Assembly (NCBI RefSeq): GCF_945859705.1
Contig: NC_079136.1
Span: 127,817,027 to 127,881,026 of the forward strand
Length of the DNA: 64,000 nt
Direction of reading: 5' to 3'
DNA from: Episyrphus balteatus
Lineage: Eukaryota; Arthropoda; Insecta; Diptera; Syrphidae
The notes under the pieces are model-generated. The model was not told the DNA's origin. It was given only the letters and a program-made list of their open reading frames with translations, and ran no database searches. Position numbers and translations under genes: made by a program. Shown here piece by piece: positions 35,082 through 46,747 of the stretch (position 1 is its first letter; each line of letters begins with the position of its first letter).

Positions 35082-35698
35082 AATCCGAAATAGTCGTGGT
35101 AGTCTTGATAGCATCGGTACAACAGCACCATCTTCTAACAGTTCCAACGGTTCCAAAATGGATTCAAATGGCAGTCCTAATAGATCGTCATCTCGTAATG
35201 GTCGTGATAACTGGTCAAAAATGCCCGATCCACCAGTTAATGGTCACAATAATGTTAATATTCCGCAACAGCATCATCATCATCAACAGCAACAACAATT
35301 ATCATCACAACCACCAAGTCCGACTTCCGGTAGGAAGGATAAATCATCACCTAGACGAAGCACTTCGGCATCGAAGCAACATCAACAACATCAACAGCAG
35401 CAACAACATCATGGCCAATCATCGTCGTCATCATCGTCTGGCAGTGGTAGAACGAAAGGTGTGCCTCCGAGCTTTGGCTATGTGAAAAGGTCAAACGGTT
35501 CGGCCACATCAACTGCGGAACAGCAAAATATCATGATGATGGGAGGTGGCGGTGGTAGTGGTCAAAATTCTTGCGGTCAACAGCAGCAGCAACAACAGCA
35601 GCAGCAGGGAAGAACAGCTCATGTCTCGGCAGTTCCTAGGTCGGGAAAAATTAAAGTTTCCGGCGGAACTCAGACGTGCAACAACGATATGCAGACAA
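35082..35698 (+). CDS. sick: sickie / neuron navigator, internal exon 1 of 5 seen
   Basis: This exon encodes a Ser/Gln/His-rich, probably disordered part of a neuron navigator protein, a cytoskeleton-associated family that acts in axon growth. It opens after a pyrimidine-rich tract ending in AG at 35080-35081. It reads in frame from 35083 (IRNSRGSLDSIGTT...) and ends at a GTGAGT donor at 35699. The upstream junction is phase 2 and the downstream one phase 1. Visible features are His and Gln runs (CAT/CAA/CAG codons, 35270-35300, 35376-35412 and 35578-35606), a Ser run, a Gly run, the segment GVPPSFGYVKRSNGSAT and the segment SAVPRSGKIKVSGGTQTC. The last two resemble the FGYKK-type and GKIPK-type blocks of NAV proteins. 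Other long open frames here are shadows of this exon. Assignment to the family rests mainly on the downstream coiled-coil exon that joins in frame. Confidence 0.85.
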
Positions 35699-35784
35699 GT
35701 GAGTTGTTGTTATTCAGCACACTATGATGTGTCATTCCATCAGAATCATGGTTTTCTAATGTTTTTCTCCATTATTTTTTGCAG

Positions 35785-35929
35785 AGATTTCACCAAATGC
35801 CCAACACCGAAGTTTCTCATTAACAGGACCCGGTGCCACACAGCTTAGCCAGTCAATTAGGGAACGACTGGCAACTGGATCGCATAGTCTACCGAAACCA
35901 GGCACCGATATGCATGTCTTCCAACACCG
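35785..35929 (+). CDS. sick: sickie / neuron navigator, internal exon 2 of 5 seen
   Basis: This is a short exon after an 86 bp intron (35699-35784). The acceptor is TTTTTTGCAG. The split codon A|AG gives Lys, and the frame then reads ISPNAQHRSFSLTGPGATQL, followed by SQSIRERLATGSHSLPKPGT and DMHVFQHR. It ends at a GTAAGT donor (35930), leaving phase 2. No stop occurs in the spliced frame. If the short intron is retained, the protein stops 10 residues after MQT, at 35725-35727. The Ser/Pro-rich, charged composition matches the linker regions of navigator proteins. No catalytic domain is present. Confidence 0.85.
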
Positions 35930-36974
35930 GTAAGTGACATTTTGGGGAGTTTTTGAACCCTACTACAAACATAAGGAATATAATTTTGCTGTTGTTGTGT
36001 GTATTAAAGGGGTTTTATCGGTGTGCTATAGGTAGGTTTCGGAGAACTGAACCCTGAATGGAAAAAGTAATTAAAAGTTGTGGACACACACAACAAACTG
36101 CTGGACAGACAGATAGGGAAGCACAGTGTGATCCCAAATGCCCGATGAGTTCATTATGTTTCGGGAAATTGCATGTGCATTCATCCATAAATTAAAAAAG
36201 GGGAACTTAATTAGCACAATTTGATGTTACGAGTATTTTGGGAAGTTATATATGCAAAAGTAGAGACACAAGGCATTGTATGTGTTTGAGCCTGAGGTGA
36301 TTAATTCTTTGATAATAATGATAGAGATAGAGAAAGAGACACTTAGGGTGTTGAAACTCTACATTTTGTATGCCTCATATATAACTACTCGTATAGAGTT
36401 ATCCCTTATGGCTATTTAATTGAGTTTTGTGTACCTTAACTTATCAACATTAATGCAATCAGGAATGAAAACTTAATTGTTTATTCCCGATAGATAGTTT
36501 GATCAAACAAAGAACGAAAAAGTTAAATGATTTAGATTAGAAGAATGAAAAATGTTGAAGTATATTAAATGTAGTACAAAATTAATAATCTATAACGAAA
36601 AAAAGCAGCTTAAAAGCAGTTATTTTTTAACCTAAAAAAAGGATAGCTTTTTTAAATCAATTTCACATGTCAAATAAAATAAGTAAAATTTTAACCTTTA
36701 AAAGAAGTTATTTCAAAACCAAATTCACATTCGAAATATAATTAGTAACATTACTACCAATAAAATAAGCTTTTTCATAACCAGTTTTATAAAATTGGTA
36801 AATTTATAGCCAACAAAAGTGGTTCCTTTTTAGTTATTTTAAAGCTGGTTTTGAGCTTGATGGGTAGAATTGGTAATAAATTAACCAGAAAATGTAAAAA
36901 AGTTAGTTATTGGTTAACATAAACCCAATTTTAAACCTAGGTTGAAATAATGATTTTTTTAAAGTTGAATGTTG
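35930..36974. other. sick intron between exons 2 and 3, first part
   Basis: Begins with the GTAAGT donor. No gene is seen; the sequence grades into the CAGCTGAA repeat region at about 36975. Confidence 0.55.
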
Positions 36975-38070
36975 TAAATATTAGCTGAATCTGATTGATA
37001 TCGAAATAGACTTTAACTAGTAAATCGCAGCTGAAACTTATGTATAAATCTCAGCTGAAATTGGTAAATCACTTAGCAGAAGAAGTGATGCAGCAGAGAT
37101 CTTCTCATTTAGTACGTATTAACTGAATCTGATACTAAAAAACCACAAATAAAATAAAAAAAATCTTTATTAAAGACAGAAAGGTACACTTCTTATACTC
37201 ATACAATATTTTATTTTCAACAATTAACGTTTTCGGGAATAACAATTCCCATCTTCAGATTGTATAGAAAAATATTATTAAAAAAAATCTTTGCTGAATT
37301 AACAGATCGAAGGTGAATATGGTTAAACACTTAATTGAACTCATCTAAAAGTTTAAGCCGTAGCTGAATCTATAAAATATCAGCTGAATTTACAAAATAA
37401 ATTAATAAATCTTGACTGGAAACTGTTAAATTCCAGCTGAAACTTAAATATCTCAGCTGAATTGAGTAAACAACGTATTAAACCTCTGTCAGTATCAGCT
37501 GAATATTTTAAATGACCTATATGATCTCTCTTAAAACTAGTATATCTAAGCTTATAGTAAACTTCAACTAAATATGGTAAATCACCTTATAAAATTCTAC
37601 TTAAACTAGTAAATAAAATCAAATCAGCTACTGAATCTGAGCTGAATTTAGGAAATTATCTATTTAAACACTGCTTAAACCAGCAAATTAAACCTGAAAC
37701 AAGTAAGCTTCATTCGAAGTTGGTGAATCACCTAAAAAAAAACTCCACTTAAACTAGTACAAGGCAATTGAATGTATAATTTCTCAGCTGAATTCAGAAA
37801 ATCAGAGCTGAATCTGAGCTTAATTAAGAAAATCATCTCTGCTAAAACTAGTAAATCAAACCTGAAACTAGTAAATCAAAGCTGAAACTAGTAAGCTTCA
37901 GCTAAATAATCACCTTAAAAAAATTCTACTTAACTTAGTAAAATTCAGTTAAATTTATAATATGCAAGCTGAATCAAGAAAATCAGAGCTGAATTTGGTA
38001 AATCACATAGTAGTCCCCTGCTGGAACTAGTGAATTTTCAGCTGAATGTGTTCAACCTCAGCTGAATATG
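36975..38070. repeat. degenerate CAGCTGAA(T)...GGTAAATCA repeat with E-boxes
   Basis: Units of about 20-40 bases containing CAGCTGAAT or AGCTGAAAC followed by TAGTAAATCA/TGGTAAATCA recur over the kilobase before exon 3. About nine keep a perfect CAGCTG E-box (for example near 37028, 37052, 37380, 37432, 37454, 37496, 37782, 38036 and 38057). Confidence 0.65.
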
Positions 38071-38210
38071 GTAAATAACCCAATGAATCACAGGCCAGTC
38101 TAATAAATCTCAACTATAACTAGGAAAGCAGATTTTATTCAAGAGAATTATCAGCTCACTGTTTAATTTAATTAGTTTTGAACCAGAAATATTTTCTTTT
38201 AAGAGTGATA
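38048..38210. repeat. likely source of the patch at 28261-28423
   Basis: It lies at the end of the CAGCTGAA-rich repeat region and runs to 37 bp before the sick exon 3 acceptor. The start of the copied segment belongs to this local repeat, which argues that this locus is the donor. Confidence 0.8.
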
Positions 38211-38247
38211 TGTAATAAATATTTCCATTTTCTTCTTCCATATATAG

Positions 38248-38517
38248 TATTTCCAATCGAACATCTGGCAAAATGATCGATGGCAGTTTATCCGATACAC
38301 AAACCTATGCTGAAGTCAAACCCGAATATAGTACATATGCAATGTGGTTAAAACACAGCAATACAGCTGGTAGTCGTTTATCTGAAGGTGATTCATTAGA
38401 AAGCCTACAAATTGGATCACCAAACATGAATCGTCATAATCATAAAATAATTCATCGTGGTGGTAATGAATCACCATATATTCAAAGTCCTAGATTAAAT
38501 CGAAGTAATAGTATCAG
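38248..38517 (+). CDS. sick: sickie / neuron navigator, internal exon 3 of 5 seen
   Basis: The acceptor is TATATAG (38241-38247) and the donor is GTGAGT (38518). The split codon CG|T restores Arg, then ISNRTSGKMIDGSLSDTQTY, AEVKPEYSTYAMWLKHSNTA and GSRLSEGDSLESLQIGSPNM follow. The exon ends in a Ser/Arg/Asn segment, SPRLNRSNSIR, with phase 2. The acidic-Ser segment (LSEGDSLESL) followed by a basic segment resembles the Ser-rich microtubule-associating linker of the NAV family. It is preceded by a 2.3 kb intron whose last kilobase is a degenerate CAGCTGAA repeat. Confidence 0.87.
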
Positions 38518-41500
38518 GTGAGTTATCATAGTATATTAACAAAACTAAAAAACAAACCAAAAATTTTGTTAAAAAATTGTTCAAGAAATGAAAAGGAACT
38601 AAATTTCCTTCCTAAAAAAATGATTCTATTATAAAAACCACAAGCAATCACCACTATTCACTTTCTCTCTATCCTATCCATCCTACCTATAGCTATCTGA
38701 AAGAAAGGACATACCCAAGGTATAGTGTGTTTGTGTGATAAAGTTTTCTTCTGTAGCCTAGCCCAGACAGTGAGGAAAACTAATGTCCTTTTTATTTTTT
38801 TTAATGGGAACTTTCACATTAGTACTTGAAAACGTTCTCTTTCGCTCTGTCTGCTTTTTTTTGTTAAGTTTTTTGTTGTTTTGGTTGAAATTATTACTTT
38901 TGCAAGTGTGGAATGTAATTTTTTTGTTTCCTTTTTTTTTTTGCAATTTTCTTTGCTTTTAATGAGCTTTTCGTGCGCTTTTCATTCCATTAGACGATAT
39001 TTTCCGTTGCCTTTAGTTTTTGTAGTTTCAACCAGACACATTCTTTCACATAAACTTACACGTATACTTTTTTCTTCTCGACATAAGAACATCAATATCA
39101 AACCATTTCTTTTTGTTTTTTTCTAGTTTTTTTGTGAAGGATCCTTTTTGAAGGACATTTGAAGCATCACTTTTATTCACTATCATTGCTATACCTCTCG
39201 TCTCTATGCAGAGAAATTCTTTTTTTGTGTCGACAAAAAAAAAAAAATTGTTTTCCACGTACATGGTTACTTTTATTGTGTGTTATATTTATATGCGCCA
39301 GAGAAAAAGCTTCAAGGATATTTTCCAAACTGATGGTTGTTTGTGTATAATAAAGATGAAAAAGGACACGAGGACGAAAGAATTCTTTATTCATTCAAAA
39401 AAATAGAAAAAAAAGGATAAAAGAAAAGCCTTTTTTTCAAAAAAAAAAAAAAAACTAAAAAAAGTGTCTGCTGTAGAACGTCATGATCATCGTTCCAGTT
39501 TATATTATAAAAGTGCTCCCCAGGACATAATAAACAACAACACACGTGTGTTGCCTGTGCACTTTACACTTTTCTCGCTCGCCTCTCATTTTTATAGAGA
39601 GATGGTTCTATTGAGGAGTTTTGTTTTGTTTGTATTACTGCAGTTGTAGGCAAAAGGCATATAGCAAATAGTTTCACTATATACGAATCCTTTTGCACAC
39701 AAAACAAGACTATTTTTATAAACAAAAAGGATGTTAAGATAGAAAAAGCAAAAAAACAAAATTGAAACACTTGTTCACATATGCCAGGATACACAAGTTA
39801 GATTTAAGAGGCTGGCATGACTGCCTGCCTACCTACAAGCTCCTATATTGGTACAACACGGGATGTTGGCTAAGGATAATTACTGCTAGTTTCTGTCAGA
39901 CATTTTGGTTGATATTTTTTTTCTTCTTTTTTTTTTTTGTAACTGTTTTCTGTGTATAACATAAAATATTATGTTGTCCTTTATGGTAAAAAAATAAAAA
40001 TAATTGCCGGAACCGAGAGTATATGTTTCCACATTTTTGCCTGTGTCTATCCATGCATGGAGATGGTTTTTTTTTTTAAATTATAACGATCCATGCAAAA
40101 ATGTTATATTGGGGTAAACCATCATTGTGTGATGCAGTGTATAGAAGGACGAGAATGTCCTAATTAATCCAGGTGTCTGGACAGGTTACACATAGGTACT
40201 TTTTTTTCATGTTAACTTAAAACACCTTTTTTTGTTGATTGATAAAAGTGCAGCAGACCGTTCATTTGCATGAAAAGTTATTTTTGTTTGTTATTTTCTT
40301 GTTAAATTAATTTACAATTGTGTTCCTTTGAGTGACTTTATTTTAAAGGTTTTCATCATTTTAATTGTGTAATTACACGGTGTTACAAAAATGAGGTTTT
40401 AAAATATACGCGGGCGGAGACCTATCAGGTTTTGTAGAGCTAGTCGCACTGAATACGAAACGGTATTTGAAAATCCCCTAACACCCCCAAAATCTGGAGT
40501 TACGGGCAAAAAACGGTTTTTTGGACCTTCACCCTTTGAAAAAATTCTAGCTTCGACAATTTTTTACCCATTTTCGATTTTTTTACAGTTTCTGATAGAA
40601 GATAAATATACCTTTTTAACAATGTATAAAACATGTAACTCGGTTAAACCACTTAGAATTTATAAGATGTCAAAGTTCAAAAATTCAATTTTTTTTGTCA
40701 TTTGCCCAACTTCGGCATCAATTTAAAGTATATGTTTTCAAAACAACATGCTATTTAAAAAATATATTCTAAAACTATATCTATTTCCCAATTGATCGAT
40801 GTATTTTTTATGAAAATCACTTCAAAATTGGCTCAGAAAAAAAAATTTTTCGATTTCAACCCAGATACAGAAATTCGAACTTTTAGGTATAGAACAAAAA
40901 TGTTGTTTCAACACGTAGTAGGATAAGTTGGACGCCAGGATTTGATGAAGGGTTTTTGTAGAGGAGCTCAATACAAACATTTTTTTTCTTTAAGAGGGGG
41001 GTCTATCTCCCCCCATTTAGGTGGGAGGGGCATTTTTCTAAAAAAAAATTATCAAAATAAAAAAACATTATTAAAAAACAACGGCAACACTTACAGTAAT
41101 AAATGATACCATTTCCAAAAGGCAAAATTGTGCATTTGATTCTCATTTTTAAATCAATATAATATTACCAATAGTTTTTGAAATAATCGATTTCAAAGTT
41201 AAAAATAGGGGAAACAAATTTTTTTAAACTCATTTTATACTATTTTTGTCCAGACTGCGAATTTTAGTAAAAAAAATTACTTACACAGAAAACTGCCTCA
41301 ATTGGTTCCTTATCGAACCGTGAAAACTATATGTTTCTATGTAGAATTTATAGCCTTAGGGTCATCTTACTTATACCTGGCAAAAGGCTAATCGAAGGCT
41401 AAAGGCTAATATGTGATTCTATTCAGAAGTTGATTTCGATTCTAATTTCTTATCGAACTTCGAATCGAACTGTAGTATTTGCAATTCAAAAGGCAGTTTT

Positions 41501-42017
41501 TTATGCCTGAGCTGCCTATTTTTTTTTTTTTTTTGAAAAAAGCAACTTTAAACACAAATATCTCATGAACTGAGTTAAGCAAAAGTAATTGCTTTCCACC
41601 TTAGAAAAGATGGTGAGAACCCCAATCGTATAAGGAACAATTTTTAGCCTCGAGGAGGTCTTCTCCAAAACTCGATTCTGTACTAAAGTTCTGTTCGATT
41701 ATAATTTTTAATCGATCTTTGAATCGAATTTTTGCTCAAAAATTTTAACAGCCATTTCTTTCTGCTAAATTAACGTAATTTTTTTTTTTTTTTTTAAGAA
41801 ATAGCTTTTGGACAGAAGTATCTCATCAGTTCTGTGGAGTAAAACAATTTGCTATTCACCTTTAAATAGATATTGAAAACCTCTTTCGTATGATGTACAG
41901 TTCATAGCTGCAGACCCATTTCTTACTTACTTTGTGACTGATTTTCCATGAACACTAGTTGCAAAAAAATCGGTACAACAAGGAAAAACTTTAAATACCT
42001 TAATTGCACAGTTTTTA
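38518..42017. other. sick intron between exons 3 and 4, first part
   Basis: Begins with GTGAGT. Short open frames at 38750-40000 are by-products of T-rich sequence. Repeat-like material is at 40377-41100. Between 41280 and 41900 two diverged blocks with TTATCGAACTTCGAATCGAA / TTTAATCGATCTTTGAATCG suggest an old tandem duplication. Confidence 0.45.
40377..41100. repeat. unidentified repeat-like segment starting CACGGTGTTACAAAAATGAG
   Basis: The segment is richer in G and C than its surroundings (CGCGGGCGGAGACC, CCCCTAACACCCCC, CTCCCCCCATTTAGG) and its start resembles a DNA-element tip. No matching opposite end was found, so it is a half element at best. Confidence 0.3.
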
Positions 42018-42557
42018 TTAACCCGAATACACTTCGATATTATAATTTAACCAACTGGTGTTTAAAACCTCCAAAACAATAGTAGCTGTTTCTTCTCCAA
42101 GTCCACCTGATGTAACATAAGCTTGTCCCTCATCAGAACTTGTATCGGCAAGAATTATAATAGCACCAATTGGCACTCCTGAAGATGGAATTTCAAAAAC
42201 CAACTGAATGTTTTTTTCCGTATCCCATGAGTATTCATCTGAACCAGTAGCAATTAATCTTGAACCTGAAAAAAGATTATTTCTATGATATTAACCAACA
42301 CAAAAATATTTAAAAAAAAAAATATTCTTACTTGATGTAACTTCTCCTAATGAATATTGAACTAATCCTCTAGTTTCATGGTTTTTTTGAGATAAAGGAA
42401 TTAATTCTAATCCTTTTGGAAGACTTGTTAATTTGGAAATATCATTTTTACTAATTACTTTAATTAATTGATTTTTAGATTCTTTTGGATAGGCAAAAGT
42501 TGTTGTAGCAACAATTGCTAGAATAAGAAAACTTAACAACGCAGGTGATGAAAACAT
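42018..42557 (-). CDS. MBF2-family small secreted protein, nested in a sick intron
   Basis: Two exons on the - strand, 42557-42332 and 42265-42018, are separated by a 66 bp GT/AG intron (donor GTAAGA, acceptor TTTTTTCAG, phase 1). The spliced product is 157 residues. Residues 1-22 form a signal peptide (hydrophobic LLSFLILAIVATTTFA, likely cut before YPKES). The C-terminal ~80 residues are beta-rich and contain GAIIILADTSSDEGQAYVTS, then GGLGEETATIVLEVL, and end in NYNIEVYSG. The pattern Ala-Tyr-Val-Thr-Ser-Gly-Gly followed by a terminal N-Y-x-I-E-V/I-Y is typical of the insect MBF2 family. Members were first named as a transcription co-activator, but most have signal peptides and are probably secreted; molecular function is unclear. 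It lies opposite to sick inside its 11.6 kb intron. A TATAAATAG box is upstream, and an AATAAA overlaps the stop codon. Family confidence is good; function is not known. Confidence 0.78.
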
Positions 42558-42591
42558 TTTTAATAATAAATTGAATGTGTTTTGCTTCGAG

Positions 42592-42600
42592 CTATTTATA
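42592..42600 (-). promoter_or_regulatory. TATA box of the MBF2-type gene
   Basis: Read on the - strand this is TATAAATAG, 35 bases before the ATG at 42557. With normal TATA-to-start spacing, transcription would begin near 42568-42570, giving a 5' leader of only about 10-13 bases. Confidence 0.6.
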
Positions 42601-42656
42601 AGACAATTTTTATCAAAAAAAAATAGTTATCACTTTTTTTTTTGTTGAAAATGATG

Positions 42657-43412
42657 ATTTTTATCTTTATTTTGGCAATAAGAGATTATTTTTACTTGCT
42701 CTATAGGGCAAGTATTGGTTTCGTGTAGAAAAAAAAATTTGAGGTTAATCAAAACCAACATTACGATGATGGAGAAGATCAAAAAAGTGGTTTTCGTCTG
42801 TGCGTCTGTGCGTCCGTGCGTCTGTGCGTCCATCTGTACATCGAGCTAGGGCCTAAACGGATGGATGGATTTGCTTGAAACTTGGTACAGATGCTTTTTA
42901 GGTTATTCCCTAGGACGGTTTTTTTTTTATTTTTTTAATATCTCCTTTTTAACGCATATCTCCCATATAACGTTTTTGAGATATTGCAACTTTCTCGAAA
43001 ACGGCTCTAACGATTTTGATTAAATTTGGTATACGTAATACACTTATTGATTCTTACAAAACTGCGTTTTTAGCTTTTCTCAAAAAATGCGGAGAACGGA
43101 AATATGGCGTTGCCGTTTTTCAAAAATTGACATGTTTTTTAAGTTCATATATTTCATTAAAGCATAAGTCAATTTTATTCAAAATTTACAGACATCATAG
43201 GTATTGAAGTGTAAAATGTAAAAAAAATTTTAAAAAAAAGTTTTTCATATTCAATATTTTAAAAATTGAATTTTTTTAACTTTCGATTTTTTTGTTTTGT
43301 TTTTATTTTTTTTTCTCCACAAAATCTTAAATTTCCAATAGATATTTAAGATAAAGATACTTTGAACTACAAGAGCAAGTACGTGCGACCCAGTAGTGCA
43401 TTTTATTTGTTT
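42657..43412 (+). repeat. dispersed repeat family R, subfamily copy just upstream of the MBF2-type gene
   Basis: It starts with the hairpin ACTTGCTCTATAGGGCAAGT (42696-42715), has a GTCTGTGCGTCTGTGCGTCC tract, then GGGCCTAAACGGATGGATGG and CTCGAAAACGGCTCTAACG, and ends GTGCGACCCAGTAGTGCATT. It is the same layout as the other copies but a different subfamily. It matches the broken copy at 845-906/2623-2745. Confidence 0.7.
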
Positions 43413-44004
43413 TGCGTCTGATATATTTTTTTTTTTTCTTGTTTACAACTTAAACTTGACCAATTCAAAGAAAATTAAGGTCAAGTGGATAGATTAATAT
43501 TTTTATATTTGTTTTTAAAGATATGGAAGTTTGGGGTAGATTTTTGAAGTTAGTCGTATTTTGTTTTCAGATATTAAATAATATCAGCTGACTATGTAAA
43601 TAAATGCCAGCAAGTCTGTACTTTGACATAATTTTCTTAAAATCTTATGAGATAAGAATATCCTGTTTTTTTTTTCATGAAGTCATTCTGATTATTTCTG
43701 ACGAAATGTTCGTAAAGAATTGAGCATCAACGGCCTACAATAGGAATTTTATACGACCATTTTGATATCGTTTAAAGTCAGAATGAAAAAAGAGGACCTA
43801 AGTGTCTACCTTGAGTAAGACCAGAGGTAGCCTTTAAAAGTGAATCTGAAATGAATTCTGCTATCTTGTTTTTTTTTTAATGAATGTTAAGAACACAGGT
43901 TCTTGCTGTGAGTTGTGCAATATGGCTACAGGCAAGATGATTATAGAGGTTACATGACTGCCCACTGCCTTGTCTTAAAACCTTTTTTGTCTATTCTATT
44001 CTTT

Positions 44005-44793
44005 TTACTTGCGATATAGGTACTATATATCAAGTTATGCATTCGTACAAACAAAAAAAGTTGAGATAACATTTTTCCATGACATTACGATGGTAGACAA
44101 TGCCAAAAAATTGGGTCTGTCAGTCTGTCTGTATAAGGAGCTACATCCTAAACGGATGGACCGATTGATGTCAAACTTATTATGTAGCGTTATTTGGCGA
44201 ACTTCCATCTCCAGAGGGGTTTTTGTTATAAATTTTTTTGGACCAAAAATAACGGTACTTGTCATATACCGATTTTAGTAAAATTGAAATATTTCGAAAA
44301 CGGCTCCAACGATTTTGTTTAAAAAATTCAAATGTTAGTTTTAAGCTAAGGTCTATCTTTTAATGAAAAAGTTTTTTTTTGAAAATCATTATTAACGGTA
44401 CCTGCCCTAGAACCTTTTTTTTTTTTCAAATCCGATTATCTCCGAAACTGCTTATTCGATTTCAACGAAACTTTTTGTGAAGAAGCATTTATATAATTTA
44501 AATATAAACGAAAAATAAAATTTCTAAAAAAATAACTTTTTGATTTTAAAAAAATTTTAAAAAATTTGAAAATTTTTTTTGAAAAATCAGATTTTCGAAA
44601 ACGGGACATTGAATTTTTTTGAAATTTTGTTTTAAAATGTTGATTAGTGATTTCTACAAAATGGCATACCAATTTTATTTTTTTTTTAAACGATATTTAT
44701 TTTTTTCCAAATTTCTATATAAAAAGTCTTAAAAATTTAAGCAACTTTAACTCTAAGAGCAAGTTCGTGCGACCCAGTCGTGCATTTTATTTG
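44005..44793 (+). repeat. dispersed repeat family R, copy with full left end
   Basis: It starts TTTTTACTTGCGATATAGG, with TATCAAGTTATGCATTCGTA, then the GTTGAGATAACA block, GTCTGTCAGTCTGTCTG, AAACGGATGGACCG, and the GTGCGACCCAGTCGTGCATT end. It is internally shortened near 44690 relative to the 24523 copy. Confidence 0.8.
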
Positions 44794-44914
44794 TAATGGG
44801 GACAATATTTAAATGATCCTTTTGGTGAAAGAGTTTTTTTTTTGTTGTACTGAAAGAAACAAAAATACCGAATAGAACTTTCGTTCATGATCTTTAGGTA
44901 TATTTCCCTATCTT

Positions 44915-45515
44915 TAAAAAAACACCCTTTCATTCTAAATAATTGTATGGCCTTGATTTCAAATCTTATGTTACATTATTCCTTAATTTTAATTGTCTTC
45001 CCTTGTTTTTAAAACTTATTTCTTTGGTTATTATAAATATTTTTCGTTCCATTCAACCTCCAAAAAAACACCCTTTCGATGAAAAATTTAACGTTTATAG
45101 TTAAGTTCTTAGAAGTTCTAAATGAATCATTGGATTCTTTAACTAGTCAATCTCAAATGTAACGTTATTAGCATTTTCTTTTTTTTTTTTTCTATAAAAA
45201 AAAGACACCCTTTTAACCTTGATATTCTAATAGAAACTTTGTAATCTTGCTTCCAATCTCAAAACGGAATTTGAACAGGGTACCATTATTCTTACTACTT
45301 TTGTATGTAGTTTTTGCAATAAATCCACGTTTTCTCTAGACCTCAAATAAACAACCTTTCACATGAAAAAAGAAATGTATGGATTTACTTTATTCGCAAT
45401 ACTCATGGCAAAAAGAATATTTTTAAAATTTGTAAGGGTATCATTTATAACATTGATGTTTTGGAGCTTATGGCGAATTTTACTTGTTTCCCAAAAAAAA
45501 AAAACACCCTTTCAC
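44915..45515 (+). repeat. five-unit degenerate tandem repeat, about 145 bp period
   Basis: An A-run followed by ACACCCTTTCA recurs near 44922, 45069, 45206, 45350 and 45504. CAATCTCAAA..GTAACGTTATT-like blocks lie between some units. Confidence 0.55.
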
Positions 45516-46345
45516 CTAAAATATTTTTATAGACTGCTAAGATTCATACCAATTTTCAATGCTTTACCATTTTTGTCATTTAAAAAATTAATAAACTGTC
45601 AACGCCATCACTAAATGGTTTCGGTTGAACCGACAAGCCAAAAAAGCCACTTATACTAGCTTTCCAATATCTCGGCAACTTTAAATCACATAAACATTTG
45701 GTTTTCTGATTTTAACTAACAATGATACTTTATTAATTAAAAATAACATTTATAAGCTTTAAAAATTCAATAGAAAGGTTAAGAAGGAATTCATTATGAA
45801 TATTATATACGAAAACGCCTATTCAGAATCCTTATCAATTTACTGCATGCACAAAACAGGCACAAAACCATTCAATCGAAATCCCTAATCTAACAATAAT
45901 AATGGGAATGCTATATTGCATTAGCTTATTGAACACACATGAACATTCTTCTCTAATCACCGCAATTACCATTCAAAATACATGATATCTCTACGAATCA
46001 AACTCAAAATCAAAATCGAATACTCGACTTATACACACATTTTCATTAGAATTCAACCACAAGGAATCTCAAATAACATTATAATAATGTGTATACAAAA
46101 GTCAAGAATATAAATATAACACATTTGGTAGAATAGTAATACCACACAACACCACATGACATTCCTTAACTTTAAGTATATAGTAGATATTTTTGTATAT
46201 AATTTCAAATAGAACACACTCTCGTCGTCGACATGCTAATCAGGACACGTTTCAAATAACAATAAAACGCTAATTGCATTTTGTCCTTGTAAGATTCCTT
46301 CAATCGTAATATTAATATGAAAAAGAATAAAATTTGATAATCATA
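45516..46345. other. sick intron, nothing seen
   Basis: A+T-rich sequence between the 145 bp tandem repeat and the palindromic element. Confidence 0.45.
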
Positions 46346-46347
46346 TA

Positions 46348-46713
46348 TTAGGGTGGGTCAAAAAAAATCGAAATTCGTTTTTTTTTTTTATTTGTTACCT
46401 CGAAAACTCGATTGCTAGACATCTCTAGAATACTCACCAAATATGAGCTCTTTAACTTAATGGGAAGGTCCTCCGCTTTTCAATTTTCCATTTTTACATC
46501 AAGCTTCTACTAAAAAAAAAAATATTTTTTTTATTAATTGAATTTTTAGCCAATTTTTTTACATATTCTTGTAGAAAATTGAACGCTCTACAAAAAAGGT
46601 TAAATATACTTTTTTGAATTATCTAACCGTTTAGTAGATATTTGAGGTCCAAAAATCGAGAAAATCTTTAAAAATTCGTTTTTTGTTCTTAATTTTGTAA
46701 CAAATTGAAAAAT

Positions 46714-46747
<34 letters not shown>

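Noticed and set aside
35096..35485. 129-codon frame overlapping sick exon 1
   Set aside because: It is the shifted-frame shadow of the Gln/His repeat codons in the exon.
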